64,000 nucleotides of DNA, from contig CAVXHK010000001.1 of assembly GCA_963761705.1 (NCBI GenBank), forward strand, positions 1,612,001-1,676,000, in the 5' to 3' direction. Shown piece by piece: positions 8,187-16,957 of this stretch. The stretch is from CAVVKW01 sp963761705. Its GTDB lineage: Bacteria > Verrucomicrobiota > Verrucomicrobiia > Chthoniobacterales > JAATET01. The position numbers and the translations under genes are program-made. Position 1 is the first letter of the stretch. Every line of letters begins with the position of its first letter. The notes beneath the pieces were generated by a model. It did no database searches. It saw nothing but the letters and a program-made list of their open reading frames with translations, and was not told the DNA's origin.

Positions 8187-9517
8187 GGAGTGTTTCCGGC
8201 GGGTGTGGGACTGGGTGCCTCTGACTGATTGATCGCCGTTGGCAGCGGCGTCGGAGACGGCGTTGGCGTGGGCCACGGCTGGATCACGTTATCCCACTGA
8301 TGCACCGAAGCGGGCGAGAGGCCGAGTTCGGTCAGGTATTCGCCAACTTTGGTTTGCCAGACGGCGAGATCGGGCGGCCCCGCTTCCGTCTCGGCGGTGC
8401 CGGGGAACACGAGGTAGGTGACGTCCAGAGTGCTCACCGGGCGGGAATAAGCGGAACTTTTCGGGTTGAGTTGTTGGGTCAGACGAAGGGAGGCCTCGCC
8501 CATTTTAAACGATGGTCCGACGTCGCCGAGGAGGGCTGGGTAGGTGACGCCGTCGTAGATGACCGCGGCGTAGTCGCCGATCTTCGGAGCGAAGGGTCCC
8601 GTGCCGTCGCGCACCATGAAGCCAGGTAGCACGATGAAAGGGTCCGCTGCGGAGATGAGAAAGCTGTAGACGTCGATCTCGTAGAGCGTCGCCTTCTCGT
8701 GAGCAATCGTGGCTTCGAGCTGCCGGTTTCGGGCTACCGGGAGACCCACGATTTCGTATTCCTTCTCAGCTTCGGCGAGGAGGCGTCGGGTCGTTTCGAG
8801 GAAGGGGTTGGGGCGATCGGTGGTGCGTCTCCAGCGGTAGCTCGTCTGGGGCTGGAAGTAGACCGACGAGCCGTCGACGGGAAAGTTGCGATCGCCGTCG
8901 GATCCATCCGTGTTGACGTCCATGTCGCCTTGGAGAAAAAGTGCGCGCCGGCCCGTGGTAGCGCTCTGGAGTTCAAGGATGGTGTCGCAGTCGTAAAAAT
9001 TGTGGCGGGTCAGGAGGGCGTCGAGTCGGTTGAGGCGGGCTTTGGTGTAGCCGACTTTGAGCTCGTAGAGCTGGTCGAAAGCTGGGGAGACTTGCGCGCT
9101 GGCGAAAAGCTCGGCGAGGCCAGGGAGGGCGGCGGGCAGATTTGGCGTGTTACGTGCGACCGAGGCGAAGTCGGCGCTGGGGGTCGGAATGCGCGCTTCG
9201 ACGGTTAGTTTGAGGGCGTAGCTGTCGTCGTCGAGCCGGTCCTGAGACGCGGTCTGATCGCTGGGAATGGTCACAAATTGACTCTCGACCAGGACATCGT
9301 TGTAGAGCTTCGAGACGTCAATTCGTTTGCGGGGGACCACTGGTATCGGCGTCGAAGAGGGGGAGACGGGGGGAGTTGGGGAGGGGGACGCGGTCGTTGT
9401 CGGCGTGGAAGTTGGTTCCGGGGTGGAAGACGATCCTGCCGGGGGACGGGGCGGCGGGTCGCAGGCCGTAAAAAGCAGTGCGATCGAGACGAAAAGTAGC
9501 GGGAAACGCAGGCGCAT
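8183..9517 (-). CDS. Lipoprotein with GH75-like chitosanase domain
   Basis: A 444-residue secreted protein. The ATG at 9517 has a well-placed AGAGG upstream and starts a lipoprotein signal (MRLRFPLLFVSIALLFTAC, lipobox Cys at residue 19). A Pro/Ser/Thr linker follows (TPEPTSTPTTTASPSPTPP). The C-terminal half matches fungal-type chitosanases of glycoside hydrolase family 75. It has a DMDVNTDGSDGD segment like their D-x-D-x-D-G region, then DPFIVLPGF, YAAVIYDGVTYPALLGDVG and KMGEASLRLTQQL, where the family's catalytic Asp and Glu fall in a G-D ... G-E-A-S arrangement. It probably acts on chitosan or a glucosamine polymer at the cell surface. A second Pro/Thr-rich tail ends the protein. The family call rests on motif memory, not a search. 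Confidence 0.72.
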   Translation of the reverse strand: MRLRFPLLFVSIALLFTACDPPPRPPAGSSSTPEPTSTPTTTASPSPTPPVSPSSTPIPVVPRKRIDVSKLYNDVLVESQFVTIPSDQTASQDRLDDDSYALKLTVEARIPTPSADFASVARNTPNLPAALPGLAELFASAQVSPAFDQLYELKVGYTKARLNRLDALLTRHNFYDCDTILELQSATTGRRALFLQGDMDVNTDGSDGDRNFPVDGSSVYFQPQTSYRWRRTTDRPNPFLETTRRLLAEAEKEYEIVGLPVARNRQLEATIAHEKATLYEIDVYSFLISAADPFIVLPGFMVRDGTGPFAPKIGDYAAVIYDGVTYPALLGDVGPSFKMGEASLRLTQQLNPKSSAYSRPVSTLDVTYLVFPGTAETEAGPPDLAVWQTKVGEYLTELGLSPASVHQWDNVIQPWPTPTPSPTPLPTAINQSEAPSPTPAGNTP

Positions 9518-9564
9518 CGCCTCTACCAATAACTAATAACCGGGAAGCAACAACACCCTCTCAC

Positions 9565-11400
9565 TCAGGTGTGGCCCAGGAACGCCGAATGCACGTCGTG
9601 CGGGATGTCGATCATGTGGTAATCCGACGACGCGACGAAGAGAAGCGATTGCTTGCCCTTGCCGAGGAGGTGGTTGTTCGAGTCATGAACCTCGTGCTCG
9701 AGCGTCACGAACTTGCGGTTGAACCCGGAGATGCGAATGCGGACGGCGATGGCTTCGAATTCGCGCGTCTCGCGGACGAACTTGTGCTCGAACGAGCGGG
9801 TGAGAATGTAAAACGGCGTCTCGGAGATGTTGAACTTCGGCATCACCTTGTTGAAGAAAAGCTCGCGCGTCTTGCCGACCCACATGGCGTACATGCCGAA
9901 GTAGACGTTGCCGACCGAGTTGGTGTCGGCGTAGGTGGCGATGAAGCGGTGGACGAACCATTTGTCCTCTTCGAAGTTCCCGCCGAGATCGTGCGCGTTG
10001 GCAGAAGCGGGGGGGCTGGCGGGATGGGGAGGGGCGGAGTCGGTGGTGACCGGTGCCATCGACGTTTCGGCGGGGGCGTTGAGTTCTTCGGTGTCGGTGG
10101 TGAACTCTTCTGCGGAGCCGGGCTTGAGGAGAAGCCAGAGGATGTAGGCGAGCGGTAAAAGGGATCCGATCATTTGGAAGAGCGGATTGCGGAGAAAGTA
10201 ACCGAAGGCGAAAATGACGACCGCGAGGCTGCCGATGCTGAACATCTTGACCTGCGGGATCGCGTTGGCCGGGCTGTTCAAGAAGCAACGGACGATGCCG
10301 AGCGTCGCGTAGCCGACGAAGAACGTGCCGTAAAAAATCATGAAATACTCGAGCTCCAACCCAAGCACGGCGGACGCGAGACCGATGATGCCGCACAGAA
10401 TCAAGGCCGGGATCGGCGAGGTCACGAGCTTCGTCGGGATGAGCGAGAAGATGGGATGGTTACTGGCTTTGACGTTCGATTGAAGGAACCAGCGAAGGGC
10501 GATGTATCCGCTGTCGAGCGTGCAAAGGATGCAGACGGAAACGAAGACACAGTAGGCCCCGAAGATCCACGGCGCGACGGACGAGGCTTCGTAAAAGAAG
10601 CGCATGAGGAGATCCTGCCCGTAGGTGTGGCCGGTCAGCCCGGTGCGGATGAAGCGGCTGGCTCCGAGGTCGAGCGCCCAGAGCGTGAGGGCTCCGTGAA
10701 AGAGGAGGAGGGCGAAAAACTGCGTGCTTCCGCTCACGTAGGACCAGGTGATCGACACGCGTTCGCGGTTCATCTGGATAGCACGTTGCCACTGCTGGAG
10801 ATCGAGCCAGGGGCCGACGAGGAAGCCGACGGTGATGGGGACGACGTAGCCCCAGAAACTGAGATCGTCGGCTGGGAGTCTCCCGGGCAGGAGAGAGGTG
10901 AGGTTGTAAAAATCGTCGCGGCCGAAGATGAGAACGAGGATCGCGATGAAGGCGATGCCGAAGAGGACGGCGTGCGAATATTTGATGCGGCGGATGTCAA
11001 ATTCCTCACCGAACAAGATCGCCGCGGCGAGGATGATGAGGAGCGTGAGTGGCAGAAATAGAACGGGCGGCTCGAGGCCGAGGGGTTGCCAGACGTAGCG
11101 GATGAACGCGAAGATCGTGAGCGTGATGGCGATGAGCTGGTAGAGAAAAAAGACGAGTCGGAAAGGGCGCGACCATTGCGTGAAGAAGGAGTTGAGAGAG
11201 TCGGAGCCGGGTGAGCGGTTGGCGATGATCTGGGTGACGAGACCGAACGCCATGAGCCCGAGGAAGTTCGGGATCGCGAACATGAGGAGTCCGAGGATGC
11301 CGAACTGCTGGGTGAACTGGACGGAGAAGAAGAGGCCGAGACCCCACATCCAGGAAAGGGCGACGGTGTTGCCCCAGAGGATTGGTTTGAGAAAATTCAT
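9565..11400 (-). CDS. Multi-pass transporter fused to a C-terminal hotdog thioesterase domain
   Basis: A 611-residue protein. Residues 1 to about 435 form a polytopic membrane protein of roughly twelve hydrophobic helices (first: VALSWMWGLGLFFSVQF). They look like an amino acid or sodium:solute symporter-type (APC-fold) carrier; the exact family is uncertain. An Ala/Pro/Thr/Glu-rich linker at about 440-490 leads to a soluble domain of about 120 residues beginning FIATYADTNSVGNVYFGMY and continuing WVGKTRELFF. This matches the 4-hydroxybenzoyl-CoA thioesterase hotdog signature (Y-x-D-T/D-x-x-G-x-V, then R-E). There is no frame break: one ORF covers both parts. A cytoplasmic acyl-CoA thioesterase tethered to a carrier is unusual, and its substrate is unknown. 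Confidence 0.75.
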   Translation of the reverse strand: MNFLKPILWGNTVALSWMWGLGLFFSVQFTQQFGILGLLMFAIPNFLGLMAFGLVTQIIANRSPGSDSLNSFFTQWSRPFRLVFFLYQLIAITLTIFAFIRYVWQPLGLEPPVLFLPLTLLIILAAAILFGEEFDIRRIKYSHAVLFGIAFIAILVLIFGRDDFYNLTSLLPGRLPADDLSFWGYVVPITVGFLVGPWLDLQQWQRAIQMNRERVSITWSYVSGSTQFFALLLFHGALTLWALDLGASRFIRTGLTGHTYGQDLLMRFFYEASSVAPWIFGAYCVFVSVCILCTLDSGYIALRWFLQSNVKASNHPIFSLIPTKLVTSPIPALILCGIIGLASAVLGLELEYFMIFYGTFFVGYATLGIVRCFLNSPANAIPQVKMFSIGSLAVVIFAFGYFLRNPLFQMIGSLLPLAYILWLLLKPGSAEEFTTDTEELNAPAETSMAPVTTDSAPPHPASPPASANAHDLGGNFEEDKWFVHRFIATYADTNSVGNVYFGMYAMWVGKTRELFFNKVMPKFNISETPFYILTRSFEHKFVRETREFEAIAVRIRISGFNRKFVTLEHEVHDSNNHLLGKGKQSLLFVASSDYHMIDIPHDVHSAFLGHT

Positions 11401-11410
11401 GAGAGGTGAG

Positions 11411-11507
11411 GTTGCCCGTCAAGCTCGCGAACGCACGCGAAGGAACACGGGTTGAAGGACTGTAGCTGACTTCCTCTTTCGCGCCATTGGCGTGTTTCGC
11501 GGGCAAC
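11411..11507. repeat. Imperfect palindromic intergenic repeat
   Basis: GTTGCCCG at 11411-11418 pairs with CGGGCAAC at 11500-11507, and the inner parts (CGCGAACGCACGCGAAGGAA against TTCCTCTTTCGCGCCATTGG) are also partly complementary. It fills the spacer between the L,D-transpeptidase gene and the transporter-thioesterase gene. A related single arm, TGCCCGCGAAACGCGCGAAC, lies at 16061-16080 after mdh. It looks like a dispersed extragenic palindromic element. Confidence 0.5.
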
Positions 11508-11511
11508 GCAT

Positions 11512-12042
11512 TTAGAAATTTTCCTGGATTCGGACGCGGGCGCCGGATCCGACGCGGTCGTAGAGTGCGATGACGTCGCGGGAGCGCATGCGGATGCAGC
11601 CGAAGCTGGCGGGAGTGCCGATGGTGGATTCTTCCGGGGTGCCGTGGATGTAGATGTAGCGGTCGTGGGCGTTTTGGTTGCCGGGGTCCTGGCCGTCGAG
11701 CCAGAGGATGCGGGTGACGATGGGGTCGCGACCGGGGGCGTCGACGGCGAGAATCTCGCCGGTGGGACGGCGGTGCTTGAGAACCGCGCCGGACGGGAGG
11801 TCAGTGCCGATTTTTTCTTTAATTTTGAACCGCCCGACCGGGGTGAAATTACTGTTCGGCGTGGACCCGAGGCCGAACTTGGACGTCGAGACCGGGTAGG
11901 CGGCGACGAATTGGCCTTCGTCGAGGACGACCATGCGTTGATCCTGAACGCTGATGAGGAGCTCGTGCCGAGTGTCGCCCGCGCAGCCCGCCAGCAGGAG
12001 GGCGGCGAGGCTGAGGATCGCGGCGGCGAGCGGCGTTCTCAC
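11512..12042 (-). CDS. L,D-transpeptidase (YkuD domain) lipoprotein
   Basis: A 176-residue protein starting at GTG, with a lipoprotein signal (TPLAAAILSLAALLLAGCAG, lipobox L-A-G-C). The YkuD fold occupies about residues 30-175. The catalytic region reads YIHGTPEESTIGTPASFGCI followed by RMRSRDV, i.e. the H-G-T ... S-x-G-C-I-R-M signature with the nucleophilic Cys. Such enzymes make 3-3 murein crosslinks or attach lipoproteins to peptidoglycan in the periplasm. The start overlaps the stop of the upstream glycosyltransferase as GTGA, so translation is probably coupled. This links murein modification to export of the GT2 product. Confidence 0.9.
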   Translation of the reverse strand: MRTPLAAAILSLAALLLAGCAGDTRHELLISVQDQRMVVLDEGQFVAAYPVSTSKFGLGSTPNSNFTPVGRFKIKEKIGTDLPSGAVLKHRRPTGEILAVDAPGRDPIVTRILWLDGQDPGNQNAHDRYIYIHGTPEESTIGTPASFGCIRMRSRDVIALYDRVGSGARVRIQENF

Positions 12043-13544
12043 GCGGTGACTGCCGGGGTGCGGTCGGTGGCGGGTGCGGTGAGGCGGCTGAGCCAGAAGG
12101 TGAAGGATTTGCCCGATACGTAGGTGAAGCCAACGAAGAACATGAGGATGAACGGGACGGAGGTCCACTGGTGGAGCAGGACGGCCTGCCAAGCGCAGTA
12201 GGCGAAGTAGACCGCGAAGGCCGCTTCGATCATCGGAAGAATGGACGTGAGCGGGAGGTAGGATTTGCGGCGGGTCAGGCGGGAACTGGCGGCGTCGCCA
12301 TATTTTGGCGTGCGGGTGAAGCCGGTCTGGTGATTGACGAGGGCCTCCAGCACAGCGCGGGCGTTGTTCACCGACATGCCGATCGCGAGCGAGAGCAGCG
12401 CGGGGAGGAGAACGATGTCGCGGAGCCAGCCGCGGGGGTTGAGGTGGCGCTGGGCGCAGATGTAGAAGAGCGCGATCGAAACGGTCGTCGCGAGGAAGAT
12501 CGGGAGATCGATGAGTAGCGTGTTGGTGATGCGGTGCTCGCCGGACATCGTCTGCGGGAGAACGAGGACGCAGAGCATCGCGAGGAGGAGGTAGCCGAAG
12601 TTCGAGGTGAGGTGCATCGTTGCCTCGATTTTGATGACGAGCGGGACGTCGGACGCCCAGATGCGCCCGAGGAGTTTCTTGCAGGTTTGGATCGATCCCT
12701 TGGTCCAGCGGTGTTGCTGACTTTTGAACCCATTCATGTCGGGCGGGAGCTCGGCGGGAATGACGATGTCGGGGAGGAAGATGAATTTCCAGCCCTTGAG
12801 CTGAGCCCGGTAGCTGAGATCGAGATCTTCCGTGAGGGTGTCGTGCTGCCAGCCGCCGGCTTCTTGAATCGCGGTGCGACGCCAGATCCCGGCGGTGCCG
12901 TTGAAGTTGAAGAAGCGACCGCTGCGGTGGCGGGCGGTTTGCTCGAGGAGGAGGTGACCGTCAAGGAAAAGGGCCTGGAGGCGGGTGAGGAGCGAGTGGT
13001 GGCGGTTGAGGTGACCCCAACGCATTTGGACCATTCCGATCTTCGGATCGGTGAAGTGATGGATGGATTGGTGCAGGACCTCGGGCTGTGGGACAAAGTC
13101 GGCATCGAGGATGAAGACAAATTCGCCGGTGGCGGTCTCCAGCCCGTTCTCAAGTGCGCCCGCTTTGTAGCCCGTGCGGTCGGTGCGGTGGATGTGGACG
13201 GCGTCGAAGCCACGTTTGCGAAGGCGGTCGGTCTCGGATTCTGCGACGGCGCGGGTCTCGTCGGTGGAATCGTCGAGGACTTGGATCTGAAGGCGGTCGC
13301 GCGGGTAGTCCAGGCGACCAACGGCTTCGATCAGGCGCTTGACGACGTAGTATTCGTTAAAAATGGGAAGCTGGACGGTGACGATCGGAAGTTCCTCGAA
13401 GTTCGATTGTGGTTCAATCCGGCGTCCGATATTTTTCAGAAAAAGATAAATGATCGAGTAGCGGTGAAGTCCGTAGGCGGAGAGCCCAAGGAGAACCAGG
13501 AGGTAACAAACACTCCAAAGCATGTTGTTGAAAACCGTTTCCAT
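12039..13544 (-). CDS. Processive family 2 glycosyltransferase, cellulose-synthase-like
   Basis: A 501-residue inner-membrane glycosyltransferase. An N-terminal helix (SVCYLLVLLGLSAYGL) precedes a GT-A domain with the processive-enzyme signature D, D-x-D, D, Q-x-x-R-W: LDDSTDETR, FILDADF, TLTEDLDL and SQQHRWTKG. Several helices follow from about residue 300 to the end. No PilZ domain is present, unlike bacterial BcsA. Length and layout fit CslA-like or glucomannan/beta-glycan synthases and glycolipid synthases. The ATG at 13544 is chosen because it starts the first membrane helix; the frame upstream is open but would enter the divergent promoter region. It is coupled by GTGA to the L,D-transpeptidase. 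The sugar is unknown. Confidence 0.87.
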   Translation of the reverse strand: METVFNNMLWSVCYLLVLLGLSAYGLHRYSIIYLFLKNIGRRIEPQSNFEELPIVTVQLPIFNEYYVVKRLIEAVGRLDYPRDRLQIQVLDDSTDETRAVAESETDRLRKRGFDAVHIHRTDRTGYKAGALENGLETATGEFVFILDADFVPQPEVLHQSIHHFTDPKIGMVQMRWGHLNRHHSLLTRLQALFLDGHLLLEQTARHRSGRFFNFNGTAGIWRRTAIQEAGGWQHDTLTEDLDLSYRAQLKGWKFIFLPDIVIPAELPPDMNGFKSQQHRWTKGSIQTCKKLLGRIWASDVPLVIKIEATMHLTSNFGYLLLAMLCVLVLPQTMSGEHRITNTLLIDLPIFLATTVSIALFYICAQRHLNPRGWLRDIVLLPALLSLAIGMSVNNARAVLEALVNHQTGFTRTPKYGDAASSRLTRRKSYLPLTSILPMIEAAFAVYFAYCAWQAVLLHQWTSVPFILMFFVGFTYVSGKSFTFWLSRLTAPATDRTPAVTA

Positions 13545-13685
13545 CGAATCGGTTAGTTGGTAATTTCCCGCTTCAAAACTGGCGCGAAGGAACCGGAAGG
13601 CGGTGCGGTCGTCAAGTTTGAAAGTCGGTCGCAATTCGATGGCGGTGGGCTGGCTTTTCGCGGCGACGGGACGTAGTTTTCTCTC

Positions 13686-15010
13686 ATGAATTCGCTGTTG
13701 GATTTGAGGGAGAAGGACCGGGCACATCACATCCACCCATTCACCGACCATACGGCGATGCATCCGACCGGGACGCACGTGATCGCCGGTGGCGAAGGAT
13801 GCCATCTCATGGGCGAGGACGGGAAGCGATTGCTGGATGGACTGGCGGGGCTCTGGTGCGTGAACGTGGGCTACAATTGCACGCCGATCATCGATGCGGT
13901 GCATCGGCAGATGCAGGCCCTCCCGTATTACCCGTCGTTTTTCAACTCGACGACGGAGCCCGCGATTCTGCTGGCCGAGTGGCTGGGGACGCACGCGCCG
14001 GGGCGGCTGAACAAGGCTGTGTTCTCAAATAGCGGATCGGAAGCGAACGAGACGGCGCTCAAAATGATCCGTCGTTACAACGAGGTGCTCGGGCGCCCGG
14101 AGAAACGGAAGGTATTGTCGCGAACGTTCGCGTATCATGGCGTGACGATCGCCACGTCGAGTCTGACTGGGCTGCCGGTTTGTAATGAGCCGTTTGGGTT
14201 GCCGCTGGCGGATTTCGTTCACGTGCCGGGGCCTTACCGCTACGGAGCGAAGTCAGAGTTGTCGGAGGAGGCTTTCGGCGAGAAGTGTCTCGCGGAGACG
14301 GCGGCGATCATCGAACGCGAGGGCGCGGGGACGATCTCGGCGATGTTCGTTGAGCCGATTCAGGGCGCGGGTGGTGTCATCGTGCCGCCGGCTGGGTATC
14401 TGGGGGGTCTGCGGGAGCTTTGCCGGGAGAACGAAATTTTATTCGTTGCCGATGAGGTGATCACGGCGTTCGGGCGAGTCGGGGCGTGGTTCGCGAGTGA
14501 GCTGTGGGATCTTGATCCGGATCTGATGACGCTCGCGAAGGGCTTGACGAGTGGGTATCTGCCGCTTGGTGCGACGATGCCGAGCGACGAGATCGTGGAG
14601 GTGATTAACTCGGGCGGGTATTTCTCCCACGGGTTCACTTACAGCGGACACCCGAGTTGCTGCGCGGCGGCGTTGGCGAATCTCGAGTTCATCGACGAGC
14701 AGGGGTTGGTCGAGGCGGTGCGGGACGAGCTGGGGCCGCATTTTCAAGATAGGCTCGGGGAGTTAGCGGATCACCCGTTGGTCGCGGAAGTGCGGGGGTA
14801 TGGGCTGATCGGCGCGGCAGAAATCCGGCGGGCGGGTGGCGAGCCCTGGCTTCGCTGGGCGCGCGGGCTTCGGATTTGGTTCGAGAGGAGGGGGCGATCG
14901 TGCGGGGGATTCGCGATCTCATCGCGCTGTCGCCGCCGCTGGTGATCTCGGTCGCGGAGATCGACGAGTTGTTTGCGTGCGTGCGGCGGGGGTTGGACCG
15001 GATGGGGTGA
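13686..15010 (+). pseudogene. Class III PLP aminotransferase with a C-terminal frameshift
   Basis: The gene encodes an omega-amino acid:pyruvate-type class III aminotransferase. FSNSGSEANETALKMIRRYN, AYHGVT, FVEPIQGAGG, VADEVITAFGRVG and TLAKGLTSGYLPLG (Lys is the PLP Schiff-base residue) are all intact. After about residue 383 (GLIGAAEIRRAGGEP, near 14845) the frame turns into an Arg/Trp-rich nonsense tail ending at 14945. The expected C-terminus continues in another frame: ALASLGARASDLVREEG, then IVRGIRDLIALSPPLV and ISVAEIDELFACVRRG, to a TGA at 15008-15010. A single missing base, most simply one C in the CCC at 14844-14846, explains it. It is either a recent inactivating mutation or a sequencing error. 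Confidence 0.88.
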
Positions 15011-15077
15011 ACGTTCTTCCGGGGAGGCGCGGGCGGCGGGTTGCATTTTCGGGGGACGTTGGCAGACTGCCGCGAAT

Positions 15078-16058
15078 ATGAAATCTCCCATTAAAGTAGC
15101 GGTGACCGGTGCGGCCGGTCAGATCGGATATTCACTCCTGCCGCGGATCGCGTCGGGTGGGGTGTTCGGGCCAGATCAACCCGTTGAGTTGAGTCTCATT
15201 GAGATCGAGCCGGGGATGAAGGCGCTCGAGGGGGTGATCATGGAACTGCACGATTGCGCGTTTCCGCTGCTGACTGACGTAAATGGAACGTCGGATCTCA
15301 ACCGGGGCTTCGACGGCGTGAATTGGTCGTTGCTCGTCGGGAGCGTTCCGCGGAAAGCGGGAATGGAGCGGAAGGATCTGTTGGGGATCAACGGGAAGAT
15401 CTTTGTGGGTCAGGGCGCGGCGATCGCGAAGAACGCGGCTTCGGACGTGCGCGTGCTGGTTGTCGGGAATCCGTGCAACACAAACTGTCTCATCGCGATG
15501 AACAACGGGAAGGAGGTGCCGTCGGATCGCTGGTTTGCCATGACGCGGCTGGACGAGAATCGAGCGAAGACGCAGCTGGCTCTTAAGGCTGGCGTGCATT
15601 GGAGCGAAGTTGATCGGATGGCAATCTGGGGAAATCATTCCGCGACGCTGTATCCCGACTTCGGCAACGCCCGGATCGGGGGTAACGCGGTGGCGGACGT
15701 GATCAAGGAATCCGACTGGTTGGAGGGTGAGTTCCTCAAAACGGTGCAGCAGCGCGGAGCAGCGATCATCGCGGCCCGCGGGTTGTCTTCGGCGGCGTCG
15801 GCCGCGCACGCGGCGATCGAGACCGTGCAGTCCATCGTTCAGCCGACCAAGGCGGACGATTGGCACAGCGTCGCGGTCTGCTCGGACGGAAGCTACGGGA
15901 TCGACGAGGGTCTCATGTGTTCGTTCCCGGTTCGTTCTGACGGGGAGAAGCTGCAGATTGTTCAAGGCGTGGAGCTTTCGGAGTTGAGCAAGGCGAAGGT
16001 CGCCGCGACGGTGGACGAGCTGCGGCAAGAGCGGGAGATGGTCGCGGATCTGCTGTGA
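15078..16058 (+). CDS. mdh: Malate dehydrogenase
   Basis: A 326-residue NAD-dependent malate dehydrogenase of the cytosolic/type 2 group, interconverting malate and oxaloacetate in the TCA cycle. It shows VAVTGAAGQIGYSLL (dinucleotide fold), VGNPCNTNCLIA, TRLDENRAKTQLALKAGV (substrate Arg and Asp) and WGNHSATLYPDF with the catalytic His. Length is normal (about 328). The ATG at 15078 starts MKSPIKVAVTGAAG; the frame is open further 5' but that part overlaps the end of the aminotransferase. It is followed at 37 bases by the DUF423 gene. Aconitase at 30.4-33.2 kb belongs to the same cycle. Confidence 0.96.
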   Translation: MKSPIKVAVTGAAGQIGYSLLPRIASGGVFGPDQPVELSLIEIEPGMKALEGVIMELHDCAFPLLTDVNGTSDLNRGFDGVNWSLLVGSVPRKAGMERKDLLGINGKIFVGQGAAIAKNAASDVRVLVVGNPCNTNCLIAMNNGKEVPSDRWFAMTRLDENRAKTQLALKAGVHWSEVDRMAIWGNHSATLYPDFGNARIGGNAVADVIKESDWLEGEFLKTVQQRGAAIIAARGLSSAASAAHAAIETVQSIVQPTKADDWHSVAVCSDGSYGIDEGLMCSFPVRSDGEKLQIVQGVELSELSKAKVAATVDELRQEREMVADLL

Positions 16059-16095
16059 GCTGCCCGCGAAACGCGCGAACGGTTGCGGAGGTACG

Positions 16096-16443
16096 GTGAA
16101 GACACCTTTGGCTATCCGGCTGGCGGCCGGCTTGGGGTTGGTCGGGGTCGGCCTGGGGGCGTTTGGCGCTCACGGACTGAAGGCTCGCCTGGCGGCTTTT
16201 GGGACGGAGTCGTTCTGGGAGACGGCGGTCATCTACCATCTGGTTCATGCGGTCGCTTTACTCGCGATCGCGGAACGGGCTTCGGCTTTCGTCACTTGGC
16301 TCTGGGTCGGGGGGATTGGGGTTTTCTCCGGGAGCCTTTACGTGCTGGCGCTCACGGATGCGCGGTGGCTGGGGGCGATCACGCCGATTGGCGGGGTCTC
16401 GCTGATCGTCGGTTGGGCCCTGCTGTTGGGGCGCGGACGGTGA
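16096..16443 (+). CDS. DUF423 (YgdD/TMEM256-like) membrane protein
   Basis: A 115-residue inner-membrane protein with four hydrophobic segments, starting at GTG about ten bases after GGAG. GLGLVGVGLGAFGAHGLK followed by FWETAVIYHLVHAVALLAIA is the conserved signature of the DUF423/TMEM256 family. The family is widespread and its function is unknown. The stop codon overlaps the GTG start of the next gene (GTGA), so the two are probably translated together. Confidence 0.9.
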   Translation: MKTPLAIRLAAGLGLVGVGLGAFGAHGLKARLAAFGTESFWETAVIYHLVHAVALLAIAERASAFVTWLWVGGIGVFSGSLYVLALTDARWLGAITPIGGVSLIVGWALLLGRGR

Positions 16444-16859
16444 GTGCAAAATTCGAGCGGATCGAAGTGCGAACGTCCGGGAAGGGGACGTATGAGATCA
16501 CCAGCGAGGTGGAGCGGATCGTGCGGGCGAGCGGGGTGACGACCGGGACGGCGACCGTCTTTCTGCGACACACGAGTGCGAGTCTGGTGATCTACGAAAA
16601 TGCGGACGCGTCAGCTCGTGAGGATCTCCATCGATTTTTCGAGAAGTTGGTGCCGGAGGACGATCCGGATTGGGTTCACACGATGGAAGGGTCGGATGAT
16701 ACGACGAGTCATCTGCGGATGGCGTTGACGAGATCGAGCGAGACCGTCCCGGTGAGTGGGGGACGGATGACGCTCGGGACGTGGCAGGGGATCTTCGTGT
16801 TCGAGCATCGCCGGGCGGGGCATCGGCGGTCGGTGGACGTGGTCGTTGTGGGGGACTGA
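16440..16859 (+). CDS. YjbQ family protein (UPF0047)
   Basis: A 139-residue protein of the YjbQ/UPF0047 family. Diagnostic segments are TVFLRHTSASLVIYENADAS (with the conserved H-T-S-A and N-A-D), DWVHTMEGSDDTTSHLRMAL (conserved His and G-x-D-D-x-x-S-H) and LGTWQGIFVFEHR. The Escherichia coli homologue has weak thiamine-phosphate synthase activity, and the fold is a trimer with a metal-like site; the physiological reaction is unsettled. It starts at a GTG overlapping the DUF423 stop. A hairpin at 16898-16923 closes this transcript. Confidence 0.9.
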   Translation: MSAKFERIEVRTSGKGTYEITSEVERIVRASGVTTGTATVFLRHTSASLVIYENADASAREDLHRFFEKLVPEDDPDWVHTMEGSDDTTSHLRMALTRSSETVPVSGGRMTLGTWQGIFVFEHRRAGHRRSVDVVVVGD

Positions 16860-16897
16860 TCGGCGTTGCCGATCTCGGCTGAGTCGGCGAATGCAAA

Positions 16898-16923
16898 TCG
16901 CCGCTCCTTGTGGGGAGCGGCGA
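16898..16923. terminator. Hairpin between convergent YjbQ and Dps genes
   Basis: A perfect 10-base-pair stem (TCGCCGCTCC / GGAGCGGCGA) with a 6-base loop. No good T-run follows on the plus strand; on the minus strand it is followed by ATTTGCATTC. Its position between converging genes suggests a bidirectional transcription stop. Confidence 0.55.
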
Positions 16924-16957
16924 CGATTAACGTTGGTTTGGGGTTGAGCCCCTTGAG

